Shown: positions 18,280 through 27,857 of the stretch, in pieces
Layout of the letters: each line of letters opens with the position of its first letter
Position numbering within the stretch: position 1 is the first letter of the stretch
Assembly (NCBI GenBank): GCA_014376445.1
Contig: JACMRM010000161.1
Span: 1-42,382, forward strand
Length of the DNA: 42,382 nt
Reading direction: 5' to 3'
Origin: Bacteriovorax sp.
GTDB taxonomy: Bacteria; Bdellovibrionota; Bacteriovoracia; Bacteriovoracales; Bacteriovoracaceae
The notes under the pieces: generated by a model
Seen by the model: the letters and a program-made list of their open reading frames with translations, nothing else
The model's database searches: none
What the model was told of the DNA's origin: nothing
Translations under genes and position numbers: made by a program

Positions 18280-19196
18280 TAATGCCAGGGATATTTTGAA
18301 AAATCCTTCGGACGTTTTTCAACAAAAGAGTTGCGTCCTTCAACGGCCTCTTCAGTTCCGTAAGCTAAACGTGTAGCCTCCCCGGCAAACAGCTGCTGGC
18401 CTACTAAACCGTCATCAATCATATTGAATCCGTATTTAAGCATACGCATCGCTGTCGGAGATTTTGAATTCATCTCTCGTGCCCATTTGAGAGCTTCAAC
18501 TTCAAGGTCTTTGTGATCGATAACAGCGTTAACCATCCCCATATCAAAAGCTTCCTGTGCACTGTAGTTCCTTCCTAAAAAGAAAATTTCACGGGCGCGT
18601 TTTTGTCCCACCATACGGGCAAGATATGCCGATCCATAACCGGAATCGAAGCTTGCAACATCGGGGTCTGTTTGCTTGAAGACAGCATGCTCTTTTGAAG
18701 CGAGAGTTAAATCACAGACAACGTGAAGCGAGTGACCGCCGCCGACTGCCCATCCCGGAACAACTGCAACCACAATTTTCGGCATGAAACGAATCAAGCG
18801 CTGCACTTCTAAAATATGAAGACGTCCAAGGCGTGCCAGATCTACTTTTGAGTTGCCAGTGCCATTGCTGTCAGCGCCTTCATATTTATATCCATCTTTA
18901 CCACGGATTCTCTGGTCTCCACCTGAGCAGAATGCCCAGCCCGCATCCTTGGGAGAAGGACCATTACCCGTTAATAAAACAACACCGACATCAGCGCTGA
19001 TTCTTGCATGCTCAAGAGCATTGTAGAGTTCATCAACAGTCTGAGGCCGGAAGGCATTTCTGACTTCAGGACGGTTGATTGCGATACGGACAGTGCCCTG
19101 ATCAAGGGCCCTGTGATAAGTGATATCTTTAAAATTAAATCCAGGAATTTCATTCCAAAGATTCGGATCGAAAATTTCTGAAACATTGTTTGCCAT
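18276..19196 (-). CDS. menB: 1,4-dihydroxy-2-naphthoyl-CoA synthase MenB
   Basis: DITYHRALDQGTVRIAINRPEVRNAFRPQTVDEL; WAFCSGGDQRIRGKDGY; VPGWAVGGGHSLHVVCDLTLASKEHAVFKQTDPDVASFDSGYGSAYLARMVGQKRAREIFFLGR. Confidence 0.96.
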   Translation of the reverse strand: MANNVSEIFDPNLWNEIPGFNFKDITYHRALDQGTVRIAINRPEVRNAFRPQTVDELYNALEHARISADVGVVLLTGNGPSPKDAGWAFCSGGDQRIRGKDGYKYEGADSNGTGNSKVDLARLGRLHILEVQRLIRFMPKIVVAVVPGWAVGGGHSLHVVCDLTLASKEHAVFKQTDPDVASFDSGYGSAYLARMVGQKRAREIFFLGRNYSAQEAFDMGMVNAVIDHKDLEVEALKWAREMNSKSPTAMRMLKYGFNMIDDGLVGQQLFAGEATRLAYGTEEAVEGRNSFVEKRPKDFSKYPWHY

Positions 19197-19204
19197 ATTA
19201 ACTC

Positions 19205-19900
19205 CTAAGGATAGCTCATTTGAATATTTAAAATTTGTGAATCATGAGAATCAGAATCGATGTTTGTCAAACCATCAAAGCTCATAAGGGCATGGTCTTT
19301 TTCTCTGTATTCAACAACAATTTCTTTGACGATGGCGCGAAGAACCCAGCTGGAAATTTTTAAGACAAATTTTCTTTGTCCTTCAACTAATGAGGGTTCT
19401 CTTTCAAAATAGAAAGAATAAAAATCAAGTTTAGGAAGAACGATAAACTTAATATCAGATTTTTTATCATCAAAATGTTTCAGGATATAGTTATGAAACC
19501 CTTGTCCAGAAACCATATTGTCAGTTCTTGGGATCGTATTTGTTTTTACTTTACCGTCTTTATCGGTGAGCTTCATTGTCACTGTTCTGGCCTCTTTATT
19601 ATAAGTCAGCTCTTGTTTTTCATTGAAACGGTGATCGGTAAAAAGTGTATCGGGGATAAAAGGATCTTTTGCAAATGTCGATTCAACCTCTGCAATTAAT
19701 TTGCCTTCGCGATTGTGGTATTTTGTCTGGATTTCTGTGATTTCACCTGAAGGAAGTTTTTTGAAAGTATGAGTCTCGGTGTAAGTGGCATTACCTTTAC
19801 GGTTTACGGCCTCACCTTTCATCACTACGCTGGTCAATGGCCCAGCGTAAACGGACGTCGTTATAAATATAGTGAAGACTAGTGCCAATAATTTTTTCAT
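19205..19900 (-). CDS. Hypothetical secreted protein
   Basis: Signal peptide MKKLLALVFTIFITTSVYA; 231 aa, no family recognised with certainty. Confidence 0.75.
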   Translation of the reverse strand: MKKLLALVFTIFITTSVYAGPLTSVVMKGEAVNRKGNATYTETHTFKKLPSGEITEIQTKYHNREGKLIAEVESTFAKDPFIPDTLFTDHRFNEKQELTYNKEARTVTMKLTDKDGKVKTNTIPRTDNMVSGQGFHNYILKHFDDKKSDIKFIVLPKLDFYSFYFEREPSLVEGQRKFVLKISSWVLRAIVKEIVVEYREKDHALMSFDGLTNIDSDSHDSQILNIQMSYP

Positions 19901-20424
19901 TAGAACCCCTTAAGCTTTTTTGAAATATAAAAACATAAAGGAAAAAATACCACCCAGCAGGCCCCATGGATTATGTAATAAGTTGAAAGAGGCTGATAAA
20001 AACTTAATAGCCCAAATTTTGCACCTGTGATGTAGCTTACTGGTGCAAAAAAACCACCGACGACAACCTGTGCAGGAATTTTATTTCGAAGCAGAATGAA
20101 TGTGTAAGAAATCGTCGTTGCGAATAAAACCCAGATTCCCATTAGCCATAAAGGAGGAATTGTTGAAGAAAAAGAGTTGTGGAATGTCAGGATGCCGGAT
20201 TTTGCCAATGCTGTATCAAGGAGAATCCCGAGAGCAGCAATGATGACAACTTCTTTGAGGTCTTTTTTCTTGTTAATTGAAACACGAAAAAAATGAATGG
20301 CCAGAGCAAGAGCGAAGACGGCCCATCCGATAATAGGATTGCCTTTCCAGTTTGAAATAAGCATGGCCCACCATGCGATGTAAAAAACAAAAAAGTTGAG
20401 AATGACTGATTTTTTTGTAAGCAT
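19900..20424 (-). CDS. DUF2878-like membrane protein
   Basis: 174 aa polytopic; NFFVFYIAWWAMLI...GILLDTALAKSGILTF...PPLWLMGIWVLFATTI resembles DUF2878. Confidence 0.75.
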   Translation of the reverse strand: MLTKKSVILNFFVFYIAWWAMLISNWKGNPIIGWAVFALALAIHFFRVSINKKKDLKEVVIIAALGILLDTALAKSGILTFHNSFSSTIPPLWLMGIWVLFATTISYTFILLRNKIPAQVVVGGFFAPVSYITGAKFGLLSFYQPLSTYYIIHGACWVVFFPLCFYISKKLKGF

Positions 20425-20425
20425 A

Positions 20426-20995
20426 TTATTTTATCCAGATTCTTTTTGGATCTTTATGATCCACCGGCCATGATTGATATTTTTTATTTCCAAGACTGGC
20501 CATTAAATTATGAATGATGACATTTGTATCTTCAAGGCTCCAGAAGTCTTCAGCAAAGCTTGACTCAGTTTGCAGAGCTAAATGCCCTGCCAGAGAATAA
20601 ACCATTCCACTCATCGGAGGAATCAGTATTCCAAGAGTGTTTAAAACACCCTGAAGGCGCGACAGTACACCTTTGCCGCCTACTGAATGCATTGTTATGA
20701 TAACGGCAGCAGGTTTTCCCATAAACATATCACCAGCTTCAAATTCAGTTGCGACTTCCAGAAAGTGTTGCATCGGACTTCCCCAGCTGTCCCAATAAGT
20801 TCCGCTGGTGAAAATAAACCCATCTGCTTTTTTCAATTTATTTTTTAATTCACCGATAGTGATTTTCTTTTCCTGCAGATCTTTTAAATGAAGGACTTCA
20901 CAGTTTTCAATTTTTTCCTGAACGAGTTTTATCAGGTGCTGTGTATTTCCATCGGCTCCAGAAATACTTCCGTTTAAAATCAGAATTTTTTTCAT
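20426..20995 (-). CDS. NAD(P)H-dependent FMN reductase/flavodoxin-like oxidoreductase
   Basis: MKKILILNGSISGADGNTQHLIKLVQEKI; ADGFIFTSGTYWDSWGSPMQHFLE; GKPAAVIITMHSVGGKG. Confidence 0.85.
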   Translation of the reverse strand: MKKILILNGSISGADGNTQHLIKLVQEKIENCEVLHLKDLQEKKITIGELKNKLKKADGFIFTSGTYWDSWGSPMQHFLEVATEFEAGDMFMGKPAAVIITMHSVGGKGVLSRLQGVLNTLGILIPPMSGMVYSLAGHLALQTESSFAEDFWSLEDTNVIIHNLMASLGNKKYQSWPVDHKDPKRIWIK

Positions 20996-21903
20996 ACGAA
21001 AATCTCCTGTGAACTCTCAAAAAAATGGCGAAGTTGAGTTTCATCGTCTGAATTAAATTGCGGAGTATTCAGTTTATGAGCAGAGTCGGCCACATGAGCG
21101 GGCATATTCCACCATTCTAAAAGCTGCGGGAAAAGCGGTACTGCTTTATCGGCATCTGTTCTAATAAAAGCAGATTTTAAGCATTTAAATAAATGGATAA
21201 CATAAGCATTCATGTCAGAGACTACATATTCAAATTCAGTTTTAAATTGCTTGTCTTCCCTAAGGTTTTTCTTCAGGAGAGGCTGATCATAAACACTTTC
21301 AATCAGTGAATAAAATCCCAGTTGACCTTTAAGACTGTCGTCTTGATTAAAGAAATGGTCAGCATGATGAAGATCGTGAAGAACAAAACTCAGTGGATCG
21401 CGCGCAGATAAAACAAGTTTATCAATTTCATTGTGATCAGTTGTGAGAGTGATGCATCTGGTATTCTGAACCTGCATGCGAAGCAGTTCACGCGGACTTG
21501 GGATGTGCGTGAGCAGCTCAATTTTCCAGAATCCCAGACCCCAATTAGTCATTGTACGGTTCACCGCCTGCGGAATGCCTTTCAAATTATAAAATTTAAA
21601 AAGATCATATATGCTTACATCGTGAAGTTTTTCTTTTTCCCATTCAGTTAAATTAAATTCAAGAGGAATGAGATCGAGCAATTTTTTTTCAAGTGGATTA
21701 CTCTTAAAATTTTCTTTTTTCTGCAACCAGTTTTTTGAATGTCTGATTCTTAGAAAAAGTAGAATGTATAACGTGCAAAGTTCGAAGTGAGTTAGAGGAA
21801 GTGTTGTCAGGATATCGATATTTTTAGTTAAAGTGATTCTATGTGGGCCTAGAAGGCCTTCGGCGATAAGGACTTTTTTATAAGAACCGCTGCGGTTTTT
21901 CAT
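20992..21903 (-). CDS. Hypothetical protein with HDLHHADH putative metal-binding motif
   Basis: 303 aa; RDPLSFVLHDLHHADHFFNQDD and EFEYVVSDMNAYVIHLFK; 4-nt overlap with the downstream FMN reductase. Confidence 0.7.
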   Translation of the reverse strand: MKNRSGSYKKVLIAEGLLGPHRITLTKNIDILTTLPLTHFELCTLYILLFLRIRHSKNWLQKKENFKSNPLEKKLLDLIPLEFNLTEWEKEKLHDVSIYDLFKFYNLKGIPQAVNRTMTNWGLGFWKIELLTHIPSPRELLRMQVQNTRCITLTTDHNEIDKLVLSARDPLSFVLHDLHHADHFFNQDDSLKGQLGFYSLIESVYDQPLLKKNLREDKQFKTEFEYVVSDMNAYVIHLFKCLKSAFIRTDADKAVPLFPQLLEWWNMPAHVADSAHKLNTPQFNSDDETQLRHFFESSQEIFV

Positions 21904-21988
21904 TAATCAAGAGCTTGTTATTAAAGGACTTTTAAAGTTTACAATTTTGTTCAAGTTTAGCCTGATTTTTTCCGAAAAGTCCATTGTT

Positions 21989-23287
21989 ATGAAAGACCAA
22001 AAGTATAAAAACACTATATTAGACCTATCACTCATTTTGAATGAGCTGCAAAAACCTATTCAAGTCCTGGATGCCGTGAAATGGCAGGACGGTGTTGAAG
22101 ACTTTATTATCAAAAATAATTTCAAGGAAATTCCAAAAATCTCCTATGAAGCGCGTCCTCTGAAATACGATCCTGCAAAAAAACTGCAGGAGTTTAAAGA
22201 CTTGCGCATGAAAATCTCACGCGAACTCGGACCCAACGATCCGCTTGGTATTATCCTGGTAAGAAATTGCATGCAGTATGAAGATGTTATCCGCATGCTG
22301 ATGGTGCGTGGAAAAAATGAATTCTATAATTTTTCAAAAAAACTATACGGAAGCGCGAATGAAATGATGGGCGACGGGAAAACAAAACTCTCCGACCTTG
22401 CTCATACGATGTCGGATATCCTGAATGAGCTTGATACCAATCGCTTCGGAGAAAACTACGAGCGCAATTTATCGAGTGAACAGGTGGTCGGTGAATTAAA
22501 AATCAGATTAGGAAATTATTTTAAAGACGAAAAAATCAAAGTGAAACTTTCCGACGGGATCATCTCCGATGCTTCGGCCGGATCTGATTACATCAAAATT
22601 AAAAGTGAAATGAAATTTTCAAGAAAAGATCTGGATATTTTTGAAGTGCATGAAGGGTGGGTTCACTTGGGAACAACTCTGAATGGTGATAATCAGCCTT
22701 ATGCTAAATGGCTTTCAAAAGGCCCGCCTTGCTCGACAGTGACTCAGGAAGGGCTTGCAGTCATCATGGAACTTTTTAACTTTGCACTCTTTCCTCGCAG
22801 AGCGATCAGGCTTAACGATCGTCTGCTTGCCTGTCAGATGGCGGAAGATGGAGCAGACCTGCTTCAGGTAATAGATTTTTTTAGAAATAAAGGACAGGAA
22901 GAGCGTCAGGCAATTAAAAATGCCGGGCGAATTTTTAGAGGGGCGCCGCTTACAGGTGGATCTCCATTTACAAAAGACATTGCTTACTTGAAAGGCTTTG
23001 TCATGATTTACAATTTTATGAGAGTGGCAAGTCTTGAAGGGCGTACTGATTTAATTCCGTTTTTATTTGCAGGTAAAGTGACGCTGGAAGATCTTCCGGT
23101 TTTAAAAGCTTATCACGATGAAGGAGTGATTACGCTTCCGAAATATCTTCCTCCGCAGATAAGAGATTTGAATGGACTTGCTATCTGGATGGCCTTTTCT
23201 AATTTCTTGAATACCATGAAGCTTGAAGACATCATGCAGGAAAGTAAGAATACAGAAGCGACCAATCCGTTTAGAAAAGCTGCTTAA
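21989..23287 (+). CDS. DUF1704 / QEGLA-motif (MATCAP-like) putative metallopeptidase
   Basis: FEVHEGWVHLGTTLNG (HExxxH) and CSTVTQEGLAVIMELFNF (QEGLA). Start 21989 or 21947. Confidence 0.9.
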   Translation: MKDQKYKNTILDLSLILNELQKPIQVLDAVKWQDGVEDFIIKNNFKEIPKISYEARPLKYDPAKKLQEFKDLRMKISRELGPNDPLGIILVRNCMQYEDVIRMLMVRGKNEFYNFSKKLYGSANEMMGDGKTKLSDLAHTMSDILNELDTNRFGENYERNLSSEQVVGELKIRLGNYFKDEKIKVKLSDGIISDASAGSDYIKIKSEMKFSRKDLDIFEVHEGWVHLGTTLNGDNQPYAKWLSKGPPCSTVTQEGLAVIMELFNFALFPRRAIRLNDRLLACQMAEDGADLLQVIDFFRNKGQEERQAIKNAGRIFRGAPLTGGSPFTKDIAYLKGFVMIYNFMRVASLEGRTDLIPFLFAGKVTLEDLPVLKAYHDEGVITLPKYLPPQIRDLNGLAIWMAFSNFLNTMKLEDIMQESKNTEATNPFRKAA

Positions 23288-23886
23288 GCTTTTGGGATAT
23301 TTGTATCAACAACACCCGGGCAGTTTGTAAATCTTTCTCTGAATGATTTCAGTTCAGGAAAATCTTTTAAACTATACACTTCTCTGAATTCAATCCAGTC
23401 AACCAGCGCAACCATACTCATCGTCAGGTAATTCCAGTCTGTTTCAGGGTGCTGTTTAGCGGCCCATGGAGTGACAAATTTTAAGAGAGTAGGAATTCGC
23501 AGCTTTTGTCTCACAAGATAATAGTTTGATTCATCGTCGATATTCATTCCACCTTTTTTCAGCGAAAATAAATTTACACCGCTTGAAATAATGGCATCAA
23601 TTGCTGAAAGAATATTTTCCTCATTTATTGTAAGTGGTCTTAGATTTTGTTTTTTAGCAATGTAGTTATACATCACGCGTGTCTCATAAATCGGCTGCTC
23701 ACCATCCATTAAAATCGGAAGTTGATTGAAAGGGCTTGTTTCACGAAGCACTTTATTTCCCACTTCTTCAAAATAGTTGAGTGGCCGGAACTGAACAGAC
23801 TCATCATTCCAAAGCAGCAGGCGAATTTTTCTGACGAAAGGAGATGTATAAGAGCCAATTAATGTAAGTGCCATAAGTTTTTCCAT
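23284..23886 (-). CDS. Glutathione S-transferase family protein
   Basis: LIGSYTSPFVRKIRLLLWNDESVQFRPLNYFE...FNQLPILMDGEQPIYETRVMYNYIA. Start possibly a few codons downstream of 23886. Confidence 0.9.
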   Translation of the reverse strand: MEKLMALTLIGSYTSPFVRKIRLLLWNDESVQFRPLNYFEEVGNKVLRETSPFNQLPILMDGEQPIYETRVMYNYIAKKQNLRPLTINEENILSAIDAIISSGVNLFSLKKGGMNIDDESNYYLVRQKLRIPTLLKFVTPWAAKQHPETDWNYLTMSMVALVDWIEFREVYSLKDFPELKSFRERFTNCPGVVDTNIPKA

Positions 23887-23952
23887 ATAGGTTGTGATAT
23901 GATAAAGCTACTTTTTTAGTGATAATAAATCAATCTGATTGCACAGGATTTT

Positions 23953-25095
23953 ATGGACTGCCACTGGTTTAACACCAATCATTGCCGCTCGTGTGAACTT
24001 CTTGCCCATACCTATGAAGAGACACTGAGAATAAAGGAGACAAAACTTACGAATTTGTTCCCGGATATTTCGCAAGTGATTAAAGCAACCGCAGGGCTTG
24101 ACGCAGTTGTTGCAGGCTCGAGGAATAAAGCAAAACTTGCGGTCTTCTCACAAGGTGAAGAGATTCAATTTGGTTTTTATGACAATGGACTCAATTTTAA
24201 AGATCTTGAATCATGTCCGCTGCACATGCCGGAACTCAATGAAATTCTTCCCATATTAAAAATTAAACTGAAAAATTTTAAAATCATTCCATATTCAGTC
24301 ACTGACAAAACAGGTGAGCTGAAATATCTGATTCTATCTAAAAGCGAAAGCCACGATGAAATGCTTCTGCGTTTTGTTTTGAGATCTAAAGAGTCACTCG
24401 ACCGCTTGAAAAAAATGGCAAAGATTCTCCAGACTGAAATGCCATCAATAAAAGTCATCACGGCAAACTTTCAGCCTGAACATAAAGCGATTCTTGAAGG
24501 TGATCAGGAAATAGTTCTGACAGAAAACACACACATCCTGAATACTTTCGGCGATGTAAACTTGACTTTGGGGCCTAGAAGTTTTTTTCAGGTAACTCCC
24601 GAAATCGCAGGTAAACTTTATCAGGCCGTTGGAGATGTCGTTCGTGATTTAAAAGTGAATTCGTTTCTTGATCTTTTTTGTGGAGTTGGAGCTTTTTCGT
24701 TTTTCGCAGCTAAAACCTGCCCGAAAGTTTACGGAGTGGAAATATCAAAGGAAGCAATCGAGTGTGCAAAAAAATCAATTGCTTTGAATAAAATAGCGGG
24801 TGAAATTAAATTTGAGGCCTTGGATGTTGAAGAATTTTTGAAATTAAAAAAAGAAAAATATGATGCCATCTTAATCAATCCACCTAGACGAGGCCTCAAT
24901 GCCTCGATCATTCAAAATATTATGGATAGTGACCCGCGTGTGATTATTTACTCAAGCTGTAATGCTGAAACGCTGGCCCGAGATTTTGAAATTTTCAAAA
25001 TGAAGTATGTGATATCTTATGCTCAAATTTATGACATGTTTCCTTTCACGGAACATTTCGAAACACTTATGATTTTAAATCGTAAAGACGCTTAA
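23953..25095 (+). CDS. rlmC: 23S rRNA (uracil-C(5))-methyltransferase, RlmC-like
   Basis: MDCHWFNTNHCRSCELL Fe-S cysteines; GPRSFFQVTPEIAGKLY; FLDLFCGVGAFSFFAAK; ILINPPRRGLN; IIYSSCNAETLARDF. Confidence 0.9.
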   Translation: MDCHWFNTNHCRSCELLAHTYEETLRIKETKLTNLFPDISQVIKATAGLDAVVAGSRNKAKLAVFSQGEEIQFGFYDNGLNFKDLESCPLHMPELNEILPILKIKLKNFKIIPYSVTDKTGELKYLILSKSESHDEMLLRFVLRSKESLDRLKKMAKILQTEMPSIKVITANFQPEHKAILEGDQEIVLTENTHILNTFGDVNLTLGPRSFFQVTPEIAGKLYQAVGDVVRDLKVNSFLDLFCGVGAFSFFAAKTCPKVYGVEISKEAIECAKKSIALNKIAGEIKFEALDVEEFLKLKKEKYDAILINPPRRGLNASIIQNIMDSDPRVIIYSSCNAETLARDFEIFKMKYVISYAQIYDMFPFTEHFETLMILNRKDA

Positions 25096-25450
25096 TTTCT
25101 ACAATTAAAGTTTTTTCATTGAATGGTTTGTTGAAAAAACGATTGTCGGGATTGATCTGCTGAAATTCAGAAAATTCAGGATAATCTTCCATATCACCGC
25201 CGGAAAAAAGAAAAAAAGGCAGGTTGTGACGGGTAGAGTTGAAGTGATAAAGATCACCTCCGCTGGCCTTCGGCATTTTATAATCTGAAATGATCAGTTG
25301 GAAGTCGCTGTCCATATTCAGAATGTTCATGGCCTCATGCCCATTGGTTGCTGTTGTAATTTCACAGTCAAACTCTCCAGAAACTAACATTTCAAAGAGG
25401 TCTAACAGCATTACTTCGTCTTCAACAATTAATATTTTAAATTTTTTCAT
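25067..25450 (-). CDS. Single-domain response regulator (REC only)
   Basis: KILIVEDEVMLLDLF; LIISDYKMPKASGG; LPFFLFSGG; FFNKPF; no output domain. Confidence 0.9.
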   Translation of the reverse strand: MKKFKILIVEDEVMLLDLFEMLVSGEFDCEITTATNGHEAMNILNMDSDFQLIISDYKMPKASGGDLYHFNSTRHNLPFFLFSGGDMEDYPEFSEFQQINPDNRFFNKPFNEKTLIVEIKRLYDLKS

Positions 25451-25549
25451 AGTATTTTCTTTTTTTAACCCATCGGTCTACAGTAAAGTATATGTAGATT
25501 TCTAAGGCATTTTAAGCTTAAGTTAACATCAAATTTCTGCAAGGATATT

Positions 25550-26152
25550 ATGGACAATTTAATCAACTATTTTCTAAGAAAGGATCCATCGGAATCTTTC
25601 CAGGAGTGGTATGCCGATGCAAAAAAAGTAGAACAGAACCCGGAAGCAATGACTTTATCGACTATGGATCAAAAACACAACCGTCCTGACTCGAGAACTG
25701 TCTTGTTTAAAGGAATGAAAGACAATTATTTAACTTTTTATACAAACTATAACAGCACAAAAGCAAAAGAGCTGGATAGTAATAGCGAAGCTTGTTTGCT
25801 TTTTTACTGGCATATCTCTAAGAGGCAAGTGCGCATTCAGGGAAAAGTTAAAAAAATGTCAACTGCGGATTCTGATATATATTTTACTGTCAGAGACCGC
25901 CAGAGCCAGCTTGCCTCTTATATTTCCGAGCAAAGTTCTCCTATTGCTGACAAAGACACCTTGATGAAAAAATTATCAGACGCAGATAGAAAGTTTCAGG
26001 GCAGTGAAGTGCCAAGACCTGAGAACTGGGGCGGGATTCTGTTTGAACCTTATGAATTTGAATTTTTTGTTTACGGCGACTACAGGATTAACGATAGATT
26101 TCTTTATAAAAAAAGTCACAATGACTGGATCATTACACGCTTGCAGCCCTAG
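25550..26152 (+). CDS. pdxH: Pyridoxamine 5'-phosphate oxidase PdxH
   Basis: AMTLSTMDQKHNRPDSRTVLFKGMKDNYLTFYTNYNSTKAKEL; LLFYWHISKRQVRIQGKV; SDIYFTVRDRQSQLASYISEQS; PENWGGILFEPYEFEFF. Confidence 0.96.
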   Translation: MDNLINYFLRKDPSESFQEWYADAKKVEQNPEAMTLSTMDQKHNRPDSRTVLFKGMKDNYLTFYTNYNSTKAKELDSNSEACLLFYWHISKRQVRIQGKVKKMSTADSDIYFTVRDRQSQLASYISEQSSPIADKDTLMKKLSDADRKFQGSEVPRPENWGGILFEPYEFEFFVYGDYRINDRFLYKKSHNDWIITRLQP

Positions 26153-26161
26153 GAATAAAAT

Positions 26162-26575
26162 ATGAATGCTAATAAATTTACTGTCGATCCTGTTATTGAA
26201 CAAAACTCTATCTTCATTAAAAATATGGGTCTCAGTACTCTCTATTTAAAAAATGATAAAGAGAACCCGTGGTTTATTTTAGTCCCGAGAAAGGCGGGAG
26301 CAGTGGAGTTGATTGATCTCAATCATGAAGAGCAGAGTATTTTAATGGAAGAAGTAACGATCATTTCAGAATTCCTGAAAAGCCATTACCGTCCTTATAA
26401 ATTAAATCTGGGTGCTTTGGGTAATATCGTTCAACAATTTCACTTTCATGTTGTTGCCAGATTTCCTACCGACCGTGCATGGCCGGGCCCCATCTGGGGA
26501 TCGCCGACCACTCAGGAATTTGATGCTAACGAGATTGAGAATATAAAATCTAATTTCTTTGAATTTATCGAATAA
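26162..26575 (+). CDS. HIT family protein
   Basis: LYLKNDKENPWFILVPRKAG; LGNIVQQFHFHVVARFPTDRAWPGPIWG, an HxHxx-type motif. Confidence 0.9.
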   Translation: MNANKFTVDPVIEQNSIFIKNMGLSTLYLKNDKENPWFILVPRKAGAVELIDLNHEEQSILMEEVTIISEFLKSHYRPYKLNLGALGNIVQQFHFHVVARFPTDRAWPGPIWGSPTTQEFDANEIENIKSNFFEFIE

Positions 26576-26578
26576 ATT

Positions 26579-27121
26579 TTAAGCTGCCGTGTCTTCGTTT
26601 TCAGTTGTACCGGCGCGGGTTTTTTCCATGCTATCAATATACTTGTTAATAGATTCTGGAAGCTCCTGGAAAAAGTCGTCGTCGCGAAAGTATATTTTTT
26701 TGCTTAATGGATTGCTGTCCACTGCTGCCTGAGTAAAATATTTTTGCAGACGGAACATTGGCCCTGCGATTTTGTGAGAGTAGAAGAGTCCCCATAACCC
26801 GGCCATTCCGGAAATCGAACAAGCAACAATGATAAATACATTCGTCATAAATTTTTTCTGCTCATGGATCATTAAGAAGAATGGATGATCAGGAGGAAGA
26901 TTCAGTGCTTCTCCACGTGCTATGTAAGAATGGAAAAAGTAATCATTTGCTAAATAGATCACAGACATTGAGCAGATGGAAATAAGAAGAAGCGAGATCA
27001 TAAACTGAATCTGGAAGTCGTTGTTGATCAGGAACTTCTTTTCTCTTAATAATAAACTTACGATAGGAATTCTTTTTTTCATAGTTTTCATTGTTGGGTC
27101 CTGCTTATTGATTGTTTCCAT
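26579..27121 (-). CDS. Two-TM signalling-like membrane protein with HAMP-like linker
   Basis: 180 aa; two TM segments; LWGLFYSHKIAGPMFRLQKYFTQAAVDSNPLSKKIYFRDDDFFQELPESINKYIDSMEK resembles MCP/HAMP linkers. Confidence 0.65.
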   Translation of the reverse strand: METINKQDPTMKTMKKRIPIVSLLLREKKFLINNDFQIQFMISLLLISICSMSVIYLANDYFFHSYIARGEALNLPPDHPFFLMIHEQKKFMTNVFIIVACSISGMAGLWGLFYSHKIAGPMFRLQKYFTQAAVDSNPLSKKIYFRDDDFFQELPESINKYIDSMEKTRAGTTENEDTAA

Positions 27122-27857
27122 ATATCATTTCCTCTTTTTCGTCTTTGTTGTAATTCATTTCAATTAATTTATCTTCGATTCCTGGTCCGTTTTTAACGTC
27201 ATCGATAAAATCATCCACTTCTTTTTTCTTAGGTTTCTTGAAGCTCGCTACTGCGCGGTTTACTTCACCTTGCTGCTTGAAGGCCATGATTCTGTCCATG
27301 AATGAATTTTCTCTGACCAGCTCGTTGATATACTCGATCTCTTCCATGTTAAGTCCGTTTTCAGCAAGCGACTTAATCAGGTTTATTTCAGCATAAGAAT
27401 AATTTTCCTGAATCATTAGATAATAAACAAAGCGCGGGTCCCATTTTTCAGTGTTAGTTACATCCTGCTTCATTTTATTTTTTCTTTCGGATATTTCACC
27501 CTGAATGCGTTTGATGTCTTTTACAGTGCTCGCTCTGTCCAGGTAACTTTGCTCTAGCATCGCCTGAAGCTCTTTAACACCTTCTTTAGCGTTGTAAGCA
27601 GTCTTAGCTGTCTTGATCTCTTCTTTCGTGTCTTCATCGATTTTAACGTTATCTTCGTTGATAACAGAACCGATTTTGTCCAGGTCACGTCTTCTTTTGT
27701 TCGATAAGATAGTCCCGTCTTTTGAAAGTGCTTTTTCTAATACTTCTGTATTAGCACTCTCCAGCGCAGTGTCTTTCTTATCGTCACTCTTCAGGAAGAA
27801 GTACACTCCCCAAAGAAGAAGAAAGCTCGTAAAGGCAATGATTGAGATTGTTCTCAT
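27105..27857 (-). CDS. Hypothetical single-TM charged/coiled-coil protein
   Basis: Internal ATG at 27857: MRTISIIAFTSFLLLWGVYFFLKSDDKK...; very charged. Overlaps the downstream gene by 17 bp. Confidence 0.7.
   Translation of the reverse strand: MRTISIIAFTSFLLLWGVYFFLKSDDKKDTALESANTEVLEKALSKDGTILSNKRRRDLDKIGSVINEDNVKIDEDTKEEIKTAKTAYNAKEGVKELQAMLEQSYLDRASTVKDIKRIQGEISERKNKMKQDVTNTEKWDPRFVYYLMIQENYSYAEINLIKSLAENGLNMEEIEYINELVRENSFMDRIMAFKQQGEVNRAVASFKKPKKKEVDDFIDDVKNGPGIEDKLIEMNYNKDEKEEMIYGNNQ

Noticed and set aside
20992-21903. HDLHH as a COQ4-type HDxxH(x11)E site, attractive next to menB
   Set aside because: The residue at the expected Glu position is Lys (HDLHH-ADHFFNQDDSL-K), so the COQ4 signature is not met; kept only as an unassigned metal-motif candidate.
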